The notes: generated by a model not told the origin, from the sequence alone. Positions 1-8,798 are shown, numbered from the stretch's first letter. The stretch: 64,000 nucleotides of DNA from Pseudomonadota bacterium (GCA_023423975.1 JAFAEO010000068.1:1-64000); one strand, 5' to 3'. Program-made: numbers and translations.

Positions 1-320
1 CCGGACTTTTGCACATGGTACATCCAGTGCGAACTAGGACGGGTGGGATGCTTTTTGCTCATGATCGGGTATGGTCTGCCGGGCGGGCCTTTGCCTTCCG
101 TGTATTTACCTTTCATATCATAGGGCACTTCCGCTTTGAATTTACCCTGCCAATTAGCGGCACGATCTTCGTTGCGTAATGTCTCGGATGCACAGCGCTG
201 TTTTAAGTCTTGCCCCTGTACACCCTTTATAGGATTGATATTACAACTGCAGAAGATTGAACATAGATATGCCTTATCTTCCACGTCACGCTTCGCTTTA
301 TCACCTATATAGACGCCCAT
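1..320 (-). CDS. Partial unknown protein, possible T6SS nuclease cargo
   Basis: This reading frame is open from an ATG at 318-320 to the window edge, giving 106 codons with no stop. A purine-rich GGAAAGG lies 10-16 bases upstream. The visible N-terminus has a Cys-rich stretch (CSIFCSC, about residues 20-26), a second Cys at about residue 43 and a Pro-rich stretch (GPPGRPYP) at about 80-87. From memory this layout, a short Cys-rich head then a Pro-rich linker, resembles the N-terminus of VRR-NUC nuclease proteins delivered by type VI secretion; the catalytic part would lie beyond the edge, so that is a weak guess. The patch is visibly richer in A+T than the transporter genes next to it, which fits acquired cargo. 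That it is coding is fairly sure; the function is not. Confidence 0.5.
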   Translation of the reverse strand, partial: MGVYIGDKAKRDVEDKAYLCSIFCSCNINPIKGVQGQDLKQRCASETLRNEDRAANWQGKFKAEVPYDMKGKYTEGKGPPGRPYPIMSKKHPTRPSSHWMYHVQKS

Positions 321-348
321 AAAATGGAAATCCTTTCCAGCTACCTAC

Positions 349-555
349 TTAAAAATCACACACCGCAGCCATGCGCCGGCCATAGGTCGCATTACTCTGC
401 GAGCCCTGGTATTTACCGTGAAATTTTCTACTGCCAGCAATAGACCCGAGCGAACCTCCGGTCAGGTTTTTCCCACGACATATCAATAGCGTTGGATGCG
501 CAGATGATTCTATAAGAGCAAAAAATACGTGCGTTTGAATTTGCCCCGAATCCTT
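349..555 (-). pseudogene. C-terminal remnant of a frame-broken gene
   Basis: One minus-strand frame stays open from 555 down to a TAA at 349-351, just upstream of the ATG at 320. It reads like a genuine C-terminus (…GGSLGSIAGSRKFHG, then SNATYGRRMAAVCDF and stop). It has no ATG or GTG start with a ribosome site, and an in-frame TAA lies directly upstream at 556-558. I therefore read it as the tail of a gene whose front is frameshifted or lost; the ORF at 606-989, in a different frame, may hold the front part. Its position before a putative cargo gene would suit a T6SS immunity or accessory protein, but no family was recognised with confidence. A sequencing frameshift is an alternative. Confidence 0.35.
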
Positions 556-605
556 TTACTTTGCTGGTGAAGCGCGAATTTTTTATAATGTGACGCGCAA
601 ACGAC

Positions 606-989
606 TCATGCAAGCGTTGTCAGAGACGCAGGCTGTTCCGTATGTTTCCAATCAGCTTGGATCATAGGATGAATATTTGTATAGTTAGACGATGCTTGCT
701 GCATCCGCTGTTCAGCTTCATGGGCAGCTATTACCACTAAGGGCTGCATACTGGAGCGCCTGACCAAATAGTCATGTGAAGCGCCTTCCGGTAAGTTCTG
801 ATCAAATATAAGTGGCACATCTCCGCCAAGAACCGCCAATTTCGATTGGTAGCCATCACGACGAATCGGCATTATCATGGAGACAGCGCCCTCTTTAACC
901 AAACCGTTATGGTAGAAAAAACCACCGTGGAATGAACTGGATACCCGAATTCCGGGTATCACTCGAGGACGCCACGGCGGTAGTGGCAT
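606..989 (-). CDS. Unrecognised ORF, possibly 5' part of a broken gene
   Basis: 127 codons from an ATG at 987-989, or about 90 codons from an internal Met (MIMPIRRDG). No signal peptide or membrane segment is seen. The segment GGFFYHNGLVKEGAVSM recalls the start of the Tli4-type T6SS immunity domain (a short GxF strand, then a Lys/Glu-rich turn), but this is from memory and the match is weak. It stops at 606 and a different frame carries a convincing C-terminus to 349, so the two may be pieces of one degraded gene of about 200 residues. It begins only 42 bases after the binding-protein gene on the same strand, but nothing links the functions. Confidence 0.3.
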   Translation of the reverse strand: MPLPPWRPRVIPGIRVSSSFHGGFFYHNGLVKEGAVSMIMPIRRDGYQSKLAVLGGDVPLIFDQNLPEGASHDYLVRRSSMQPLVVIAAHEAEQRMQQASSNYTNIHPMIQADWKHTEQPASLTTLA

Positions 990-1031
990 ATGCCGTGTAC
1001 GCGCTGCCTTGGAGGTTTTACCCCATTTGCC

Positions 1032-2093
1032 TTAACGTTCGATCTGCTCCTTCCAGTCGCGATTGAGTTTCGGCCGAACTTTATTGATGCTGTCCCAATC
1101 GACTACAACCACGTGCTTCATATATTTCTCAAAGTCGCCCAGCAGTTCCTTGTGCTCGGTTTTGGCAGCTACATTTTTATTGGACGGGTACTGCCCGAAT
1201 TTGAGCGCACCTTCCTGTGCAGGCACCGATAGCAGATAAGAGGCCAGCTTTTGCGCCAATTCGGGCTCGCTGTTGTTGGCAATGACGCATTCGGCAACCG
1301 CCAGCAGCACAGAGCCCTCTTTCGGATCCACATATTCCACCGGCAGGTTTTTTTCTTTCAGTGAATAGATGGCCGTGGGTGTGAGCGGAAACAGGGCTGC
1401 CTCTCCGGTTTGCGTCATCTCGGAAATCTTGGCCGAGCTCGGAATATAGGCAACCACGTTTTTGGCGACCGTATCTTTGAACTTGGTTAGCGCATCCTGA
1501 TAATTGCTGTCGTCGCCGCCATCAATTCGGTTAAGCATCATGAAGGCATGCAGGCCATAGGTGCTGCTGGCCACAGACTGAAATACCACTTTTCCCTTGT
1601 ACTTGGGATCGGCCAGATCTTTCCAGGAGGTCGGCGGCGCCCAGTTGTTTTCCTTGAACAGTTTGGTGTTGTATGACAGGCCGGTCATGGTCGTGACCAC
1701 GCCGGCAGCCATATTTTTGCCGATCAATGTTTCCGGGTACAACTCGGACAGGGCCTTGTCGTCCTTGATGGGCTCACACAGCCCCATCTTGGTGGCGCGA
1801 TTCATGATGCCATCATCCAGAAACATGATATGCATCTGCGGCTTGTCCTTAAATGCCTGCGCCTTGGCCAGAACATCTGTTGAGGTTCCGGGTACGACTA
1901 CTATCTTCACATTGTTGGCTTTTTCGAAAGCGGGAAATACATGTTCCTCAAACCCGCGCTGCATATCGCCGCCGTTCATGCCAAGATAAAGCGTTTTGGG
2001 CTCCGCATTCGCGTTTACGCCTGTCAGCATTCCGGCCACAGCCAGCATGCAAGCCGCAACGACCGGACGTTTTTTTACTGATACTGATTTCAT
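1032..2093 (-). CDS. ABC transporter periplasmic binding protein, polyamine/opine type
   Basis: 353-residue PotD/PotF-like solute receptor that would capture a small cationic or amino-acid-derived substrate in the periplasm and pass it to the permease pair encoded upstream. The ATG at 2091-2093 is chosen because AAAGGAAC precedes it and a classical signal peptide follows (KKRP, hydrophobic stretch, cleavage near ANA-EP at about residue 30). The mature part starts LYLGMNGG and contains the type 2 periplasmic-fold layout. It is the last gene of the operon that starts at 7693, separated by 34 bases from the flavoenzyme gene, so receptor and oxidase are co-expressed. The partner enzymes suggest the ligand is an opine or other N-substituted amino acid rather than spermidine; that is inference. 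Confidence 0.85.
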   Translation of the reverse strand: MKSVSVKKRPVVAACMLAVAGMLTGVNANAEPKTLYLGMNGGDMQRGFEEHVFPAFEKANNVKIVVVPGTSTDVLAKAQAFKDKPQMHIMFLDDGIMNRATKMGLCEPIKDDKALSELYPETLIGKNMAAGVVTTMTGLSYNTKLFKENNWAPPTSWKDLADPKYKGKVVFQSVASSTYGLHAFMMLNRIDGGDDSNYQDALTKFKDTVAKNVVAYIPSSAKISEMTQTGEAALFPLTPTAIYSLKEKNLPVEYVDPKEGSVLLAVAECVIANNSEPELAQKLASYLLSVPAQEGALKFGQYPSNKNVAAKTEHKELLGDFEKYMKHVVVVDWDSINKVRPKLNRDWKEQIER

Positions 2094-2127
2094 CTGTGTT
2101 CCTTTTGCCGGCATTGCATGAAGAGAT

Positions 2128-3252
2128 CTACAGCTTGCCGGAATCAGCTGTAAACCTGTCAATTCGAAAATCCTCTATCGGGATACGGTTGGTGCCGTTC
2201 GCAATAAGCTGCGCCAGTACTTCTCCAGATGCAAGGCCCACCTGAAACCCGGCACCGCTGTATCCAAAACCATGAAACAGGCCGGGCGTTGTGCTGCTTG
2301 GGCCAAGATAGGGGTTCAGATCTGGCGTGGCACCTTCAACGCCGCTCCAGAACCGGATGACATGTGCATTGGCAATACCGGGAACAAGCCCGGCCAGCCG
2401 GGTAAGCAACATGCTCACACTCTGGTGCGACGGCCGGGCATAGCCGGCCGTCAGCGATAGCGCACGGCTGCCACCGAAAATAATATTGCCGCGCGCGACC
2501 TGCCTGGCATAGATGCCACCGCCCTGTACGCCCAGCACCACATTCATGATGGGTGGCAGCGGCTCGGTCACGCCCATCTGCGGATAAATCTCGGTCAGTG
2601 GCACCGGTTCACCGAACATGGCTGCGATGTTGCCCGCCCAGGCCCCTGCCGTGTTGACAACAAAGCGCGACTGAATGCACTGCTGGTCTGCTGTTTTCGA
2701 CTGGAAATGACGACCGTCATAACGGCTGTCTGTTATGCGGCAATGCTCAATGAGCGTGGCGCCAGCCTGTTCCGCTGCCCAGGACAGGGCTGGCGACACC
2801 AGGCGCGGGTTGGCATGGCCATCTGCCGGGCACAGCGATGCCCCGACAATATCCCTGCTTAACCATGGGTAGCGGCTATGCACCTGCGCGGCATCCAGCA
2901 ATTGGAGATCCAGACCGCAGGATGCGACGCTGCGGTTGTATGCCTGCAGGCGATCCAGATCCTGCCCGGTGAAGGCGACTTTCAGGTGTCCACAGCGAAT
3001 ATATTCACCGTCTATGCCAATCAGTTCGGACAACTGCCCCCACAGTTGGTGCGAGCGCATCGCCAGCGGCATTTGCGACAACGGGCGCCCCTGGCGCCTG
3101 ACGCCGCCGAAGTTGACCCCGCTTGCCTTGGTGCCGCTTTGTCCGGCATCGCACAACAACACCCTTAAGCCCTGTTTGGACAGAAAGTAGGCAGTGCTCG
3201 CGCCAATAATACCCGCGCCGATAATCAGAACGTCGGTATTTACGGTTTGCAT
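2128..3252 (-). CDS. FAD-dependent oxidoreductase of the DAO family (HcnC/OoxB-like subunit)
   Basis: 374-residue D-amino-acid-oxidase-fold protein. The N-terminal dinucleotide site GAGIIG is at residues 12-17 and a GGGIYARQV-type segment follows in the substrate domain; the C-terminal FHGFGYSGAGFQVG block is the usual second FAD contact of the family. It overlaps the end of the upstream subunit gene by 13 bases, which implies translational coupling. In opine oxidase, D-hydroxyproline dehydrogenase and hydrogen cyanide synthase, a protein of this type forms the substrate-oxidising beta subunit next to an HcnB-like alpha subunit and an HcnA-like ferredoxin. Here the same three parts lie side by side. 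Substrate unknown; opine or imino acid is more likely than glycine because the transporter is of polyamine/opine type. Confidence 0.88.
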   Translation of the reverse strand: MQTVNTDVLIIGAGIIGASTAYFLSKQGLRVLLCDAGQSGTKASGVNFGGVRRQGRPLSQMPLAMRSHQLWGQLSELIGIDGEYIRCGHLKVAFTGQDLDRLQAYNRSVASCGLDLQLLDAAQVHSRYPWLSRDIVGASLCPADGHANPRLVSPALSWAAEQAGATLIEHCRITDSRYDGRHFQSKTADQQCIQSRFVVNTAGAWAGNIAAMFGEPVPLTEIYPQMGVTEPLPPIMNVVLGVQGGGIYARQVARGNIIFGGSRALSLTAGYARPSHQSVSMLLTRLAGLVPGIANAHVIRFWSGVEGATPDLNPYLGPSSTTPGLFHGFGYSGAGFQVGLASGEVLAQLIANGTNRIPIEDFRIDRFTADSGKL

Positions 3253-4619
3253 GCCGCACCCCCTATCGGAATCGGCTTGACCGGCGGTTGGTTGCGCAAT
3301 CGCTCCACACCGGACAGGGCAATGCCCTGTTCATGCGCCAACAGCATGGACGCGCCCGCCACACACATTCTGCCCTGACAACGCCCCATGCCCACGCGCG
3401 ACAGGGCTTTCATTCTGTTCAGGCCGGAATGCGGATCGTCGCGCAACATCTGGCGAATGTCGCCCACACGAATTTCCTCACAGCGACATATCATAAGAAC
3501 ATCGTCAGCCGCCTCCAGCCAATGAGCCGGCGGCGCAAACATGCGATCAATACACTGTCGCGTTTTCCGGCCACGGGCAATACGACGGGCCAGTTGCGCC
3601 ACCTGTTGTTTATCGCAAGAGATGCCCAGGTCCTGCAGCACGCTATAGGCGCACTGCCTGCCGGTAAGCTCGGCCATATCTGCACCGCCAATTCGCATGC
3701 CGTCGCCGGCCAGATACACATTGGCACGACTGCTCTGGCCGCCGGGCTGCACTTGCGGTTGCCAACTGCAATCCTGTTCGTCAAACACAAAGTCGCAACC
3801 CAGCAGGCTGGCCAGCTGGTTTTCGGAACGCAGGCCAAAGCCACAAGCCAGGGCATCGCAGGCAATGGTTTGCATTGCTGAATCGGCATTTTGTTGCCAG
3901 CGGACAGATTCGACCCTGATGAGGCCATTGGCTTCAAAACCCGCCACCCCATGCATCATCGGTATACCGCGGGCTCGCAGCCAGGCCATGTAATACACTC
4001 CCTTGGCCATAAGCGATGCGTCGGCAGCAAAGGCCTGCATACCCTGTCGCAAGGTAGGAAACGGACTGGTATCGAGCACCGCCGACACCTGCGCGCCGGC
4101 TTTGCAATATTGATAGGCCACCAGATACAACAGCGGCCCGGTACCGGCAAGCACGACTCGCTTGCCGATCGCGCAGCCCTGATACTTCAGGGCGATTTGC
4201 GCGCCGCCCAGCGTGTACACACCGGGTAGCGTCCAGCCGGCAAAAGGCAATACACGATCAGTGGCCCCGGTCGCCAGGATGAGGCGTTCGTAAGGGATAG
4301 CATCGTGCTTACCATCACAGGTGACATAGAGCTGCCGGTCATCCGCGTCCCACACCAGGGTGTTGGGCCGATAGTTGATCTGATCGGACGCAATCATTCG
4401 CTTTGCCGCGTCGTGCAGCGCACTGGCTTTACTGTGTTCGAAACCATAAAGCTGGCGGGCGCCCCGGGCGAAGCCTTCAGGCGGCTGGCGGTAGATCTGT
4501 CCGCCGGGCTTGGGGGCTTCGTCAATGACGATGGGCCGCAGCCCGGCCTGCACCAGGACCTGGGCCGCACGCAGACCTGCCGGCCCCGCACCCACGATAA
4601 CCGGCGCCTGCACTCTCAC
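3240..4619 (-). CDS. NAD/FAD-binding oxidoreductase with C-terminal BFD-like iron-sulfur domain (HcnB/OoxA-like)
   Basis: 459 residues from a GTG at 4617-4619 that overlaps the stop of the preceding gene (GTGA); the longer ORF upstream only reads through that gene in another frame. The FAD site GAGPAG is at residues 10-15, and the NAD-type segment GTGPLLYLVA lies mid-protein. Four cysteines in the pattern C378-x-C380 … C414-x4-C419 form a BFD-like [2Fe-2S] site. This is the alpha subunit type of HCN synthase, octopine/nopaline oxidase and D-hydroxyproline dehydrogenase, passing electrons from the DAO-type subunit to the chain. It sits between the ferredoxin-like and DAO-type genes, overlapping both. 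Confidence 0.88.
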   Translation of the reverse strand: MRVQAPVIVGAGPAGLRAAQVLVQAGLRPIVIDEAPKPGGQIYRQPPEGFARGARQLYGFEHSKASALHDAAKRMIASDQINYRPNTLVWDADDRQLYVTCDGKHDAIPYERLILATGATDRVLPFAGWTLPGVYTLGGAQIALKYQGCAIGKRVVLAGTGPLLYLVAYQYCKAGAQVSAVLDTSPFPTLRQGMQAFAADASLMAKGVYYMAWLRARGIPMMHGVAGFEANGLIRVESVRWQQNADSAMQTIACDALACGFGLRSENQLASLLGCDFVFDEQDCSWQPQVQPGGQSSRANVYLAGDGMRIGGADMAELTGRQCAYSVLQDLGISCDKQQVAQLARRIARGRKTRQCIDRMFAPPAHWLEAADDVLMICRCEEIRVGDIRQMLRDDPHSGLNRMKALSRVGMGRCQGRMCVAGASMLLAHEQGIALSGVERLRNQPPVKPIPIGGAACKP

Positions 4620-4906
4620 CGGTTTTGCTCCGGTATTACAAATCGCATATTTTCCCGCAGCAGCGTAGAGCAGGCGCGTACGCGCTGGCCGTTTTCCTGC
4701 AATACCAGGCAGTCCTGGCACGCGCCCATCAGACAAAAACCAGCACGCGGCGAACCGGTGAATTCAGTCAGACGCAGATGCCCATTGAGGGCAAGCAGCG
4801 CCGTCATGACCGTATCGCCCCTGCGTGCTGTACACGGCGTGCCATTCACAAAAAAATGACACGGCTCGCGCTGCTGGTCAACCAGTCGCGTAAAAAGCCC
4901 GGGCAT
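4616..4906 (-). CDS. Small [2Fe-2S] ferredoxin-like subunit (HcnA/SoxA-N-like)
   Basis: 96-residue Fer2_4-type protein. The four cluster cysteines are C58, C63, C66 and C79 (CX4CX2CX12C), with the leading strand FFVNGTPC typical of the family. The ATG at 4904-4906 follows AAAAGGC. It is the small electron-transfer subunit of an HcnABC-like or opine-oxidase-like dehydrogenase and overlaps the alpha-subunit gene by four bases. The larger sarcosine oxidase alpha chain carries the same domain fused, so splitting into a separate gene places this set with the Hcn/opine group. Confidence 0.85.
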   Translation of the reverse strand: MPGLFTRLVDQQREPCHFFVNGTPCTARRGDTVMTALLALNGHLRLTEFTGSPRAGFCLMGACQDCLVLQENGQRVRACSTLLRENMRFVIPEQNR

Positions 4907-4943
4907 CAGCTTGCCTTTTTCTGCATAAGTGCATTTGTCATGA

Positions 4944-5735
4944 TCACTGCTTTCCGATCAGAATTTTGTCCAGGCCATACACGCGATCCAGCACGAACAT
5001 GGTGATCGCCGTGAGCACAATGATGAGTGCCGATACGGCAGACAGCATGGGGTTGATCGATTCGGTTGCATACATGTACATCTTGACAGGCAGCGTAATG
5101 GTGGTGGGTGAAGTCAGAAAGACGGACATGGTCAGCTCATCAAAACTGTTGATAAATGCCAGGATCCACCCGCCGAAAATACCCGGCAGAATCAGGGGGA
5201 AGGTAATGCGCCGAAATACCGTCCACTTGCCGGCGCCCAGGGACTCGGCCGCATGCTCAATACTTTTATCAAACCCCACCAGAGATCCCAGCACCAGCCG
5301 TATCACATATGGGGTAACAATGATGACATGACCAAGAATGAGCCATAACAGGCTGCCGCGAACGCCCAGCATCGCAAACAGGCGCAGCAAAGCGACGCCC
5401 ATGACCAGACTGGGGATCATGAGTGGTGACAGAAACAGGCCATTGATCACATGCCGGAAGCGAAATTGTCCGCGGGCTATGGCAAACGCGGCGGGCAGCG
5501 CCAAAGCGGCACTGATTGAAGCGCTGGCAAAGGCCACCCACAGGCTGGTCTGAAACGCGGCTATAAAACCCGATTCGTTAAAGACGGCCCGGAACCAGCG
5601 CAAGGAAAAACTGGTGGTTGGAATGGACAGCACATCTTCCGGTGTAAAGGCAACCAGACAAACAATGACCAACGGCGCAAGAATAAAGATCGTAACCAGC
5701 GTGTTGAACAACAAGGAGAGGGGTCCGTTTTTCAT
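4944..5735 (-). CDS. ABC transporter permease, PotC-like
   Basis: 263-residue inner-membrane permease with six predicted hydrophobic segments. The cytoplasmic EAA loop reads AAESLGAGKWTVFRRITFP, which contacts the ATPase. N-terminus MKNGPLSLLFNTLVTIFILAPLV is a first membrane helix. It is the second of two permeases, lying three bases after the first, so the transporter is a heterodimer in the membrane as in spermidine/putrescine and opine importers. Usual family length. Confidence 0.9.
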   Translation of the reverse strand: MKNGPLSLLFNTLVTIFILAPLVIVCLVAFTPEDVLSIPTTSFSLRWFRAVFNESGFIAAFQTSLWVAFASASISAALALPAAFAIARGQFRFRHVINGLFLSPLMIPSLVMGVALLRLFAMLGVRGSLLWLILGHVIIVTPYVIRLVLGSLVGFDKSIEHAAESLGAGKWTVFRRITFPLILPGIFGGWILAFINSFDELTMSVFLTSPTTITLPVKMYMYATESINPMLSAVSALIIVLTAITMFVLDRVYGLDKILIGKQ

Positions 5736-5738
5736 TAC

Positions 5739-6617
5739 TTACCCCAAACTGCGCTTATAGGAGCGCTCAAGGATTTGATTGTAGGACATCATGATAATCA
5801 GATTCATGATCAGCAGCAGCATTGCCAGCGCCGCACCCATGGGCCAGTTCAGATCAATCATGAACTGCTCATAGATACTGTTGGACACCATGCGGGATCG
5901 CCCCCCGCCCAGCAGCACCGGAATAGCAAACGCGCTGGTGGAAAGACCAAAGACGATCAGGCTGCCCGACAGGATGCCTGGCGTGGCCTGCGGCAGAATG
6001 ACGCGTTTGATGGTCTGCCATTTGGAAGCATTGAGCGAATAGGCTGCCTTGATGGTTTGCGGATCAATTTTGTTAAGCGACGTCCACACGGGAATAATCA
6101 TGAATGGCAGCATGACATGCACCAGGCCGATTACTACGGCTGAGGAGGTGTATAGCAGTGACCCCAGGCCCATCATCTGGGTCAGCTTGCCAATGGGCGA
6201 CATGGGGTTGAGCAGCATACTCCAGCCAAACGCCCGCACCACGAGTGAAATAAGCAGAGGCGACAGGATAACCAGCAGGAAAACAGAGTTCCACGGCGCT
6301 TTCATGCGACTTAAGATATATGATTCGGGCACACCGATGAGGACGCAGATGATAGTGACCAGACCCGATATCCAGAGCGTGCGCCAAAATACCGTGAGGG
6401 TGTAGTTGCTGGTGAATATTTCAATGTACTGTTCGAGCGTCCAACCCGCTTGCACGCCCAGGTCGTAATCGTAGGGCCGGAATGACAGCACGATGGTAAG
6501 CACCAGCGGCACAATCAGAAGGCCGATAAAAAGCAGGGTCAGCGGCATGGCGCCCAGAAAGCTCAGGCGCCGCTTACGCACCGGCGCGGTGCCAGGATCA
6601 GGATGCGTCATGGTCAC
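5739..6617 (-). CDS. ABC transporter permease, PotB-like
   Basis: 292-residue inner-membrane permease. The cytoplasmic N-tail contains a basic RKRR run, then six hydrophobic segments; the EAA loop is at about residues 190-210 (AAYSLNASKWQTIKRVILP). The start is either GTG at 6615-6617, overlapping the ATPase stop (GTGA), or ATG at 6609-6611; GGAG lies 4 or 10 bases upstream respectively, so both are possible. It pairs with the PotC-like permease immediately downstream. Confidence 0.9.
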   Translation of the reverse strand: MTMTHPDPGTAPVRKRRLSFLGAMPLTLLFIGLLIVPLVLTIVLSFRPYDYDLGVQAGWTLEQYIEIFTSNYTLTVFWRTLWISGLVTIICVLIGVPESYILSRMKAPWNSVFLLVILSPLLISLVVRAFGWSMLLNPMSPIGKLTQMMGLGSLLYTSSAVVIGLVHVMLPFMIIPVWTSLNKIDPQTIKAAYSLNASKWQTIKRVILPQATPGILSGSLIVFGLSTSAFAIPVLLGGGRSRMVSNSIYEQFMIDLNWPMGAALAMLLLIMNLIIMMSYNQILERSYKRSLG

Positions 6618-7693
6618 AGATCTCCGGCAGGCTCGGCCGCAAGCACCTTGAGCGCACCTTCATGCCAATCCAGGCTGACGTTGTCGCCAATTTTATAAAC
6701 CTGCTGGTGGTTATTGATGGCCGACACAATGAGCAGCCCGAAGGTGGTCTGCACTTCATACATCCACAAGTTACCAAGGAAGAAACTGTTTTTGACCGAC
6801 CCGGCAAAACGCCCCTGGCCTTGGCGGCCGATCACGATTTTTTCGGGACGCAATGACATGAGCGCATCGCTGGTGCCTGCATTTGGCGCAATGTCCGACA
6901 CATTCTTCACGGTAATGCTGTGCCCATCCAGATCGAACTGGCAGCCCTGCGCTGTCGCGGTTAGCTTGACAGCAAAGGTGTTGGTCTTGCCAACGAAACG
7001 GGAAATAAAAGGTGTGGCCGGGTTCTCATACATGGCGTATGGTTCATCAATCTGTATGACTTTGCCTTCGCGCATGACGACCACACGGTCACTCACCGAT
7101 AGTGCTTCGGCCTGGTCATGCGTCACCATGATGGTGGTGGTGCCCGCCTGTTGCTGAATCCGCCGCAGCTCGAACTGCATCTCTTCACGCAGGTTGGCGT
7201 CCAGATTCGACAAGGGCTCATCCAGCAACAACACCGGCGGCTGGATGACCAGGGCGCGCGCCAGGGCGACGCGCTGGCGCTGGCCGCCCGACAGTTCGCG
7301 CGGATAGCGCTGTGCGAACTTTTCCAGTTGCGCCATGGCCAGTGCATCCTTGACGCGCCTGGCAATATCGCTGCCGGATAACTTGCGCATTTCCAGACCA
7401 AAGGCCACGTTCTTTTCCACCGTCATATGCGGAAAAAGCGCATATGTCTGGAAAACAATCCCCAGCCCTCTTTCATTGGGCTTTGCAAACGTGATGTCCT
7501 TGCCGTCCAGAATGATACTGCCGGCGGTCACATCTACGAATCCGGCAATCATCTGCAGGGTGGTGGTCTTGCCGCAGCCCGACGGACCAAGCAACGAAAC
7601 GAATTCCCCTTTGGCAACGTCAAGAGACAGGTTGTCGACAGCGGTAGTGTCCGCAAATTTTTTGGTCAGGCCGTGCAACTGCAAAAAAGACAT
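6614..7693 (-). CDS. ABC transporter ATPase, PotA-like
   Basis: 359-residue cytoplasmic ATPase that drives import. Walker A GPSGCGKTT is at residues 36-44, the signature LSGGQ at 134-138 and Walker B LLLDEP at 155-160; the last 110 or so residues form a TOBE regulatory domain. It is the first gene of the operon running down to 1032 and begins with ATG at 7691-7693 behind GAGGACGT. The divergent IclR gene and the AT-rich intergenic region between them suggest joint control from the shared promoter region. Confidence 0.92.
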   Translation of the reverse strand: MSFLQLHGLTKKFADTTAVDNLSLDVAKGEFVSLLGPSGCGKTTTLQMIAGFVDVTAGSIILDGKDITFAKPNERGLGIVFQTYALFPHMTVEKNVAFGLEMRKLSGSDIARRVKDALAMAQLEKFAQRYPRELSGGQRQRVALARALVIQPPVLLLDEPLSNLDANLREEMQFELRRIQQQAGTTTIMVTHDQAEALSVSDRVVVMREGKVIQIDEPYAMYENPATPFISRFVGKTNTFAVKLTATAQGCQFDLDGHSITVKNVSDIAPNAGTSDALMSLRPEKIVIGRQGQGRFAGSVKNSFFLGNLWMYEVQTTFGLLIVSAINNHQQVYKIGDNVSLDWHEGALKVLAAEPAGDL

Positions 7694-7878
7694 ACGTCCT
7701 CACTTCGTTCATTTTGATATGGTTCCGCAAACTGCACGGTTTTTCGTGTATGCAGCATCGTATGAGGTGATACGGCGATAAACCACGGGAATGCATCAGG
7801 AGCGGCACACAACGGTCATGCTGTTTATGACAGTTATATTCAAGCTCGATAATTGTCCCTTGCATAGCCCGATTTATA

Positions 7879-7898
7879 TATTGGTATTTCTACCAATA
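7879..7898. promoter_or_regulatory. Perfect inverted repeat between oxidase/transporter operon and iclR
   Basis: Eight-base arms TATTGGTA and TACCAATA flank a four-base TTTC centre, within a very AT-rich 286-base divergent intergenic region (7694-7979). Position and symmetry fit a binding site for the adjacent IclR-type regulator controlling both its own gene and the transporter/oxidase operon. The assignment to IclR is inference from location. Confidence 0.55.
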
Positions 7899-7979
7899 AA
7901 ATTCTTTTTATTTATATTTCATTTAACGGAAAAATATATATAATATTCAATTATTAATTTCATTAACCAAAATATAATC

Positions 7980-8798
7980 ATGGACCAGCAATCAGCAGGC
8001 GCACAAGGGGTGCTAACCAAAGGCTTGGGTATTTTGCGTTTGCTCAGCGACGCGGGACCGCAAGGGCTGCGCGTGACCGACATTGCCCGCCAGCTTGAAC
8101 TTTCCCAGGCAACGGTGCATCGGCTGCTGCAAACGCTCATTGCCGAAGGCTTTGTACTGCAGCGCCAGGGCAGCAAATCCTATGCGCTGACGCTTGAGCT
8201 GTTTTCGCTGGTGGCCCGTGCGCATCACAATGAATCATCTCTGCGGGCCATCTGTCGCAGTGCCATTCTCAGAATTGTGGGCACACTGCAGGATTCGGCG
8301 TTTGTGCTTTTGCGAGACCGCTATGACGTGGTGTGTATCGATAAAATGGAAGGCAGCTATATCACGCAATCGCTGACCGGCGGTATTGGCGGGCGCATTC
8401 CCATTGGGCTTGGCCAGGGAAGCATTGCCATTCTGGCTGCCCTGCCGGAAAGCGAACAGAATGCCATCCTGGCTTTCAACATCCCGCGCTTTTACCAGGA
8501 CGATGGGATCGATGAGCCGCAGTTGCGCGCGAGAATCAAACAAACGCAGCAAAACGGTTATGTGCTGAACACGGGCCCCGGCAAACTGACGGGTATCGGC
8601 GGTATTGCCGTGGCGTTTACCGACACCACGGGGTATCCGGTAGGGGCAATAGGACTGAGTGTGCTTACCGAAAGGCTGACGCAGGAGCGCCTGCCCTTTA
8701 TTGTGGATATTCTGAAACGTGAAGCTGCCGCGATCAGCAGCAGTCTGAATCCCTTTGACCCGGCGCTGGGCAGCCCACATATGGCGCTATCAAACTAA
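7980..8798 (+). CDS. IclR-family transcriptional regulator
   Basis: 272 residues: an N-terminal winged helix-turn-helix (about 12-75, containing LRVTDIARQLELSQATVHRL) and a GAF-like effector domain (about 90-255). The ATG at 7980 has no clear Shine-Dalgarno sequence; the leader is A/T-only, so poor or regulated translation is possible. It is transcribed away from the PotA-like ATPase gene and is the obvious local regulator of that operon, presumably responding to the imported substrate or its oxidation product. Confidence 0.9.
   Translation: MDQQSAGAQGVLTKGLGILRLLSDAGPQGLRVTDIARQLELSQATVHRLLQTLIAEGFVLQRQGSKSYALTLELFSLVARAHHNESSLRAICRSAILRIVGTLQDSAFVLLRDRYDVVCIDKMEGSYITQSLTGGIGGRIPIGLGQGSIAILAALPESEQNAILAFNIPRFYQDDGIDEPQLRARIKQTQQNGYVLNTGPGKLTGIGGIAVAFTDTTGYPVGAIGLSVLTERLTQERLPFIVDILKREAAAISSSLNPFDPALGSPHMALSN

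Noticed and set aside
428..613. 61-codon minus-strand ORF overlapping the remnant at 349-555
   Set aside because: The alternative frame gives a more protein-like C-terminus; this ORF starts with TTG without a ribosome site.
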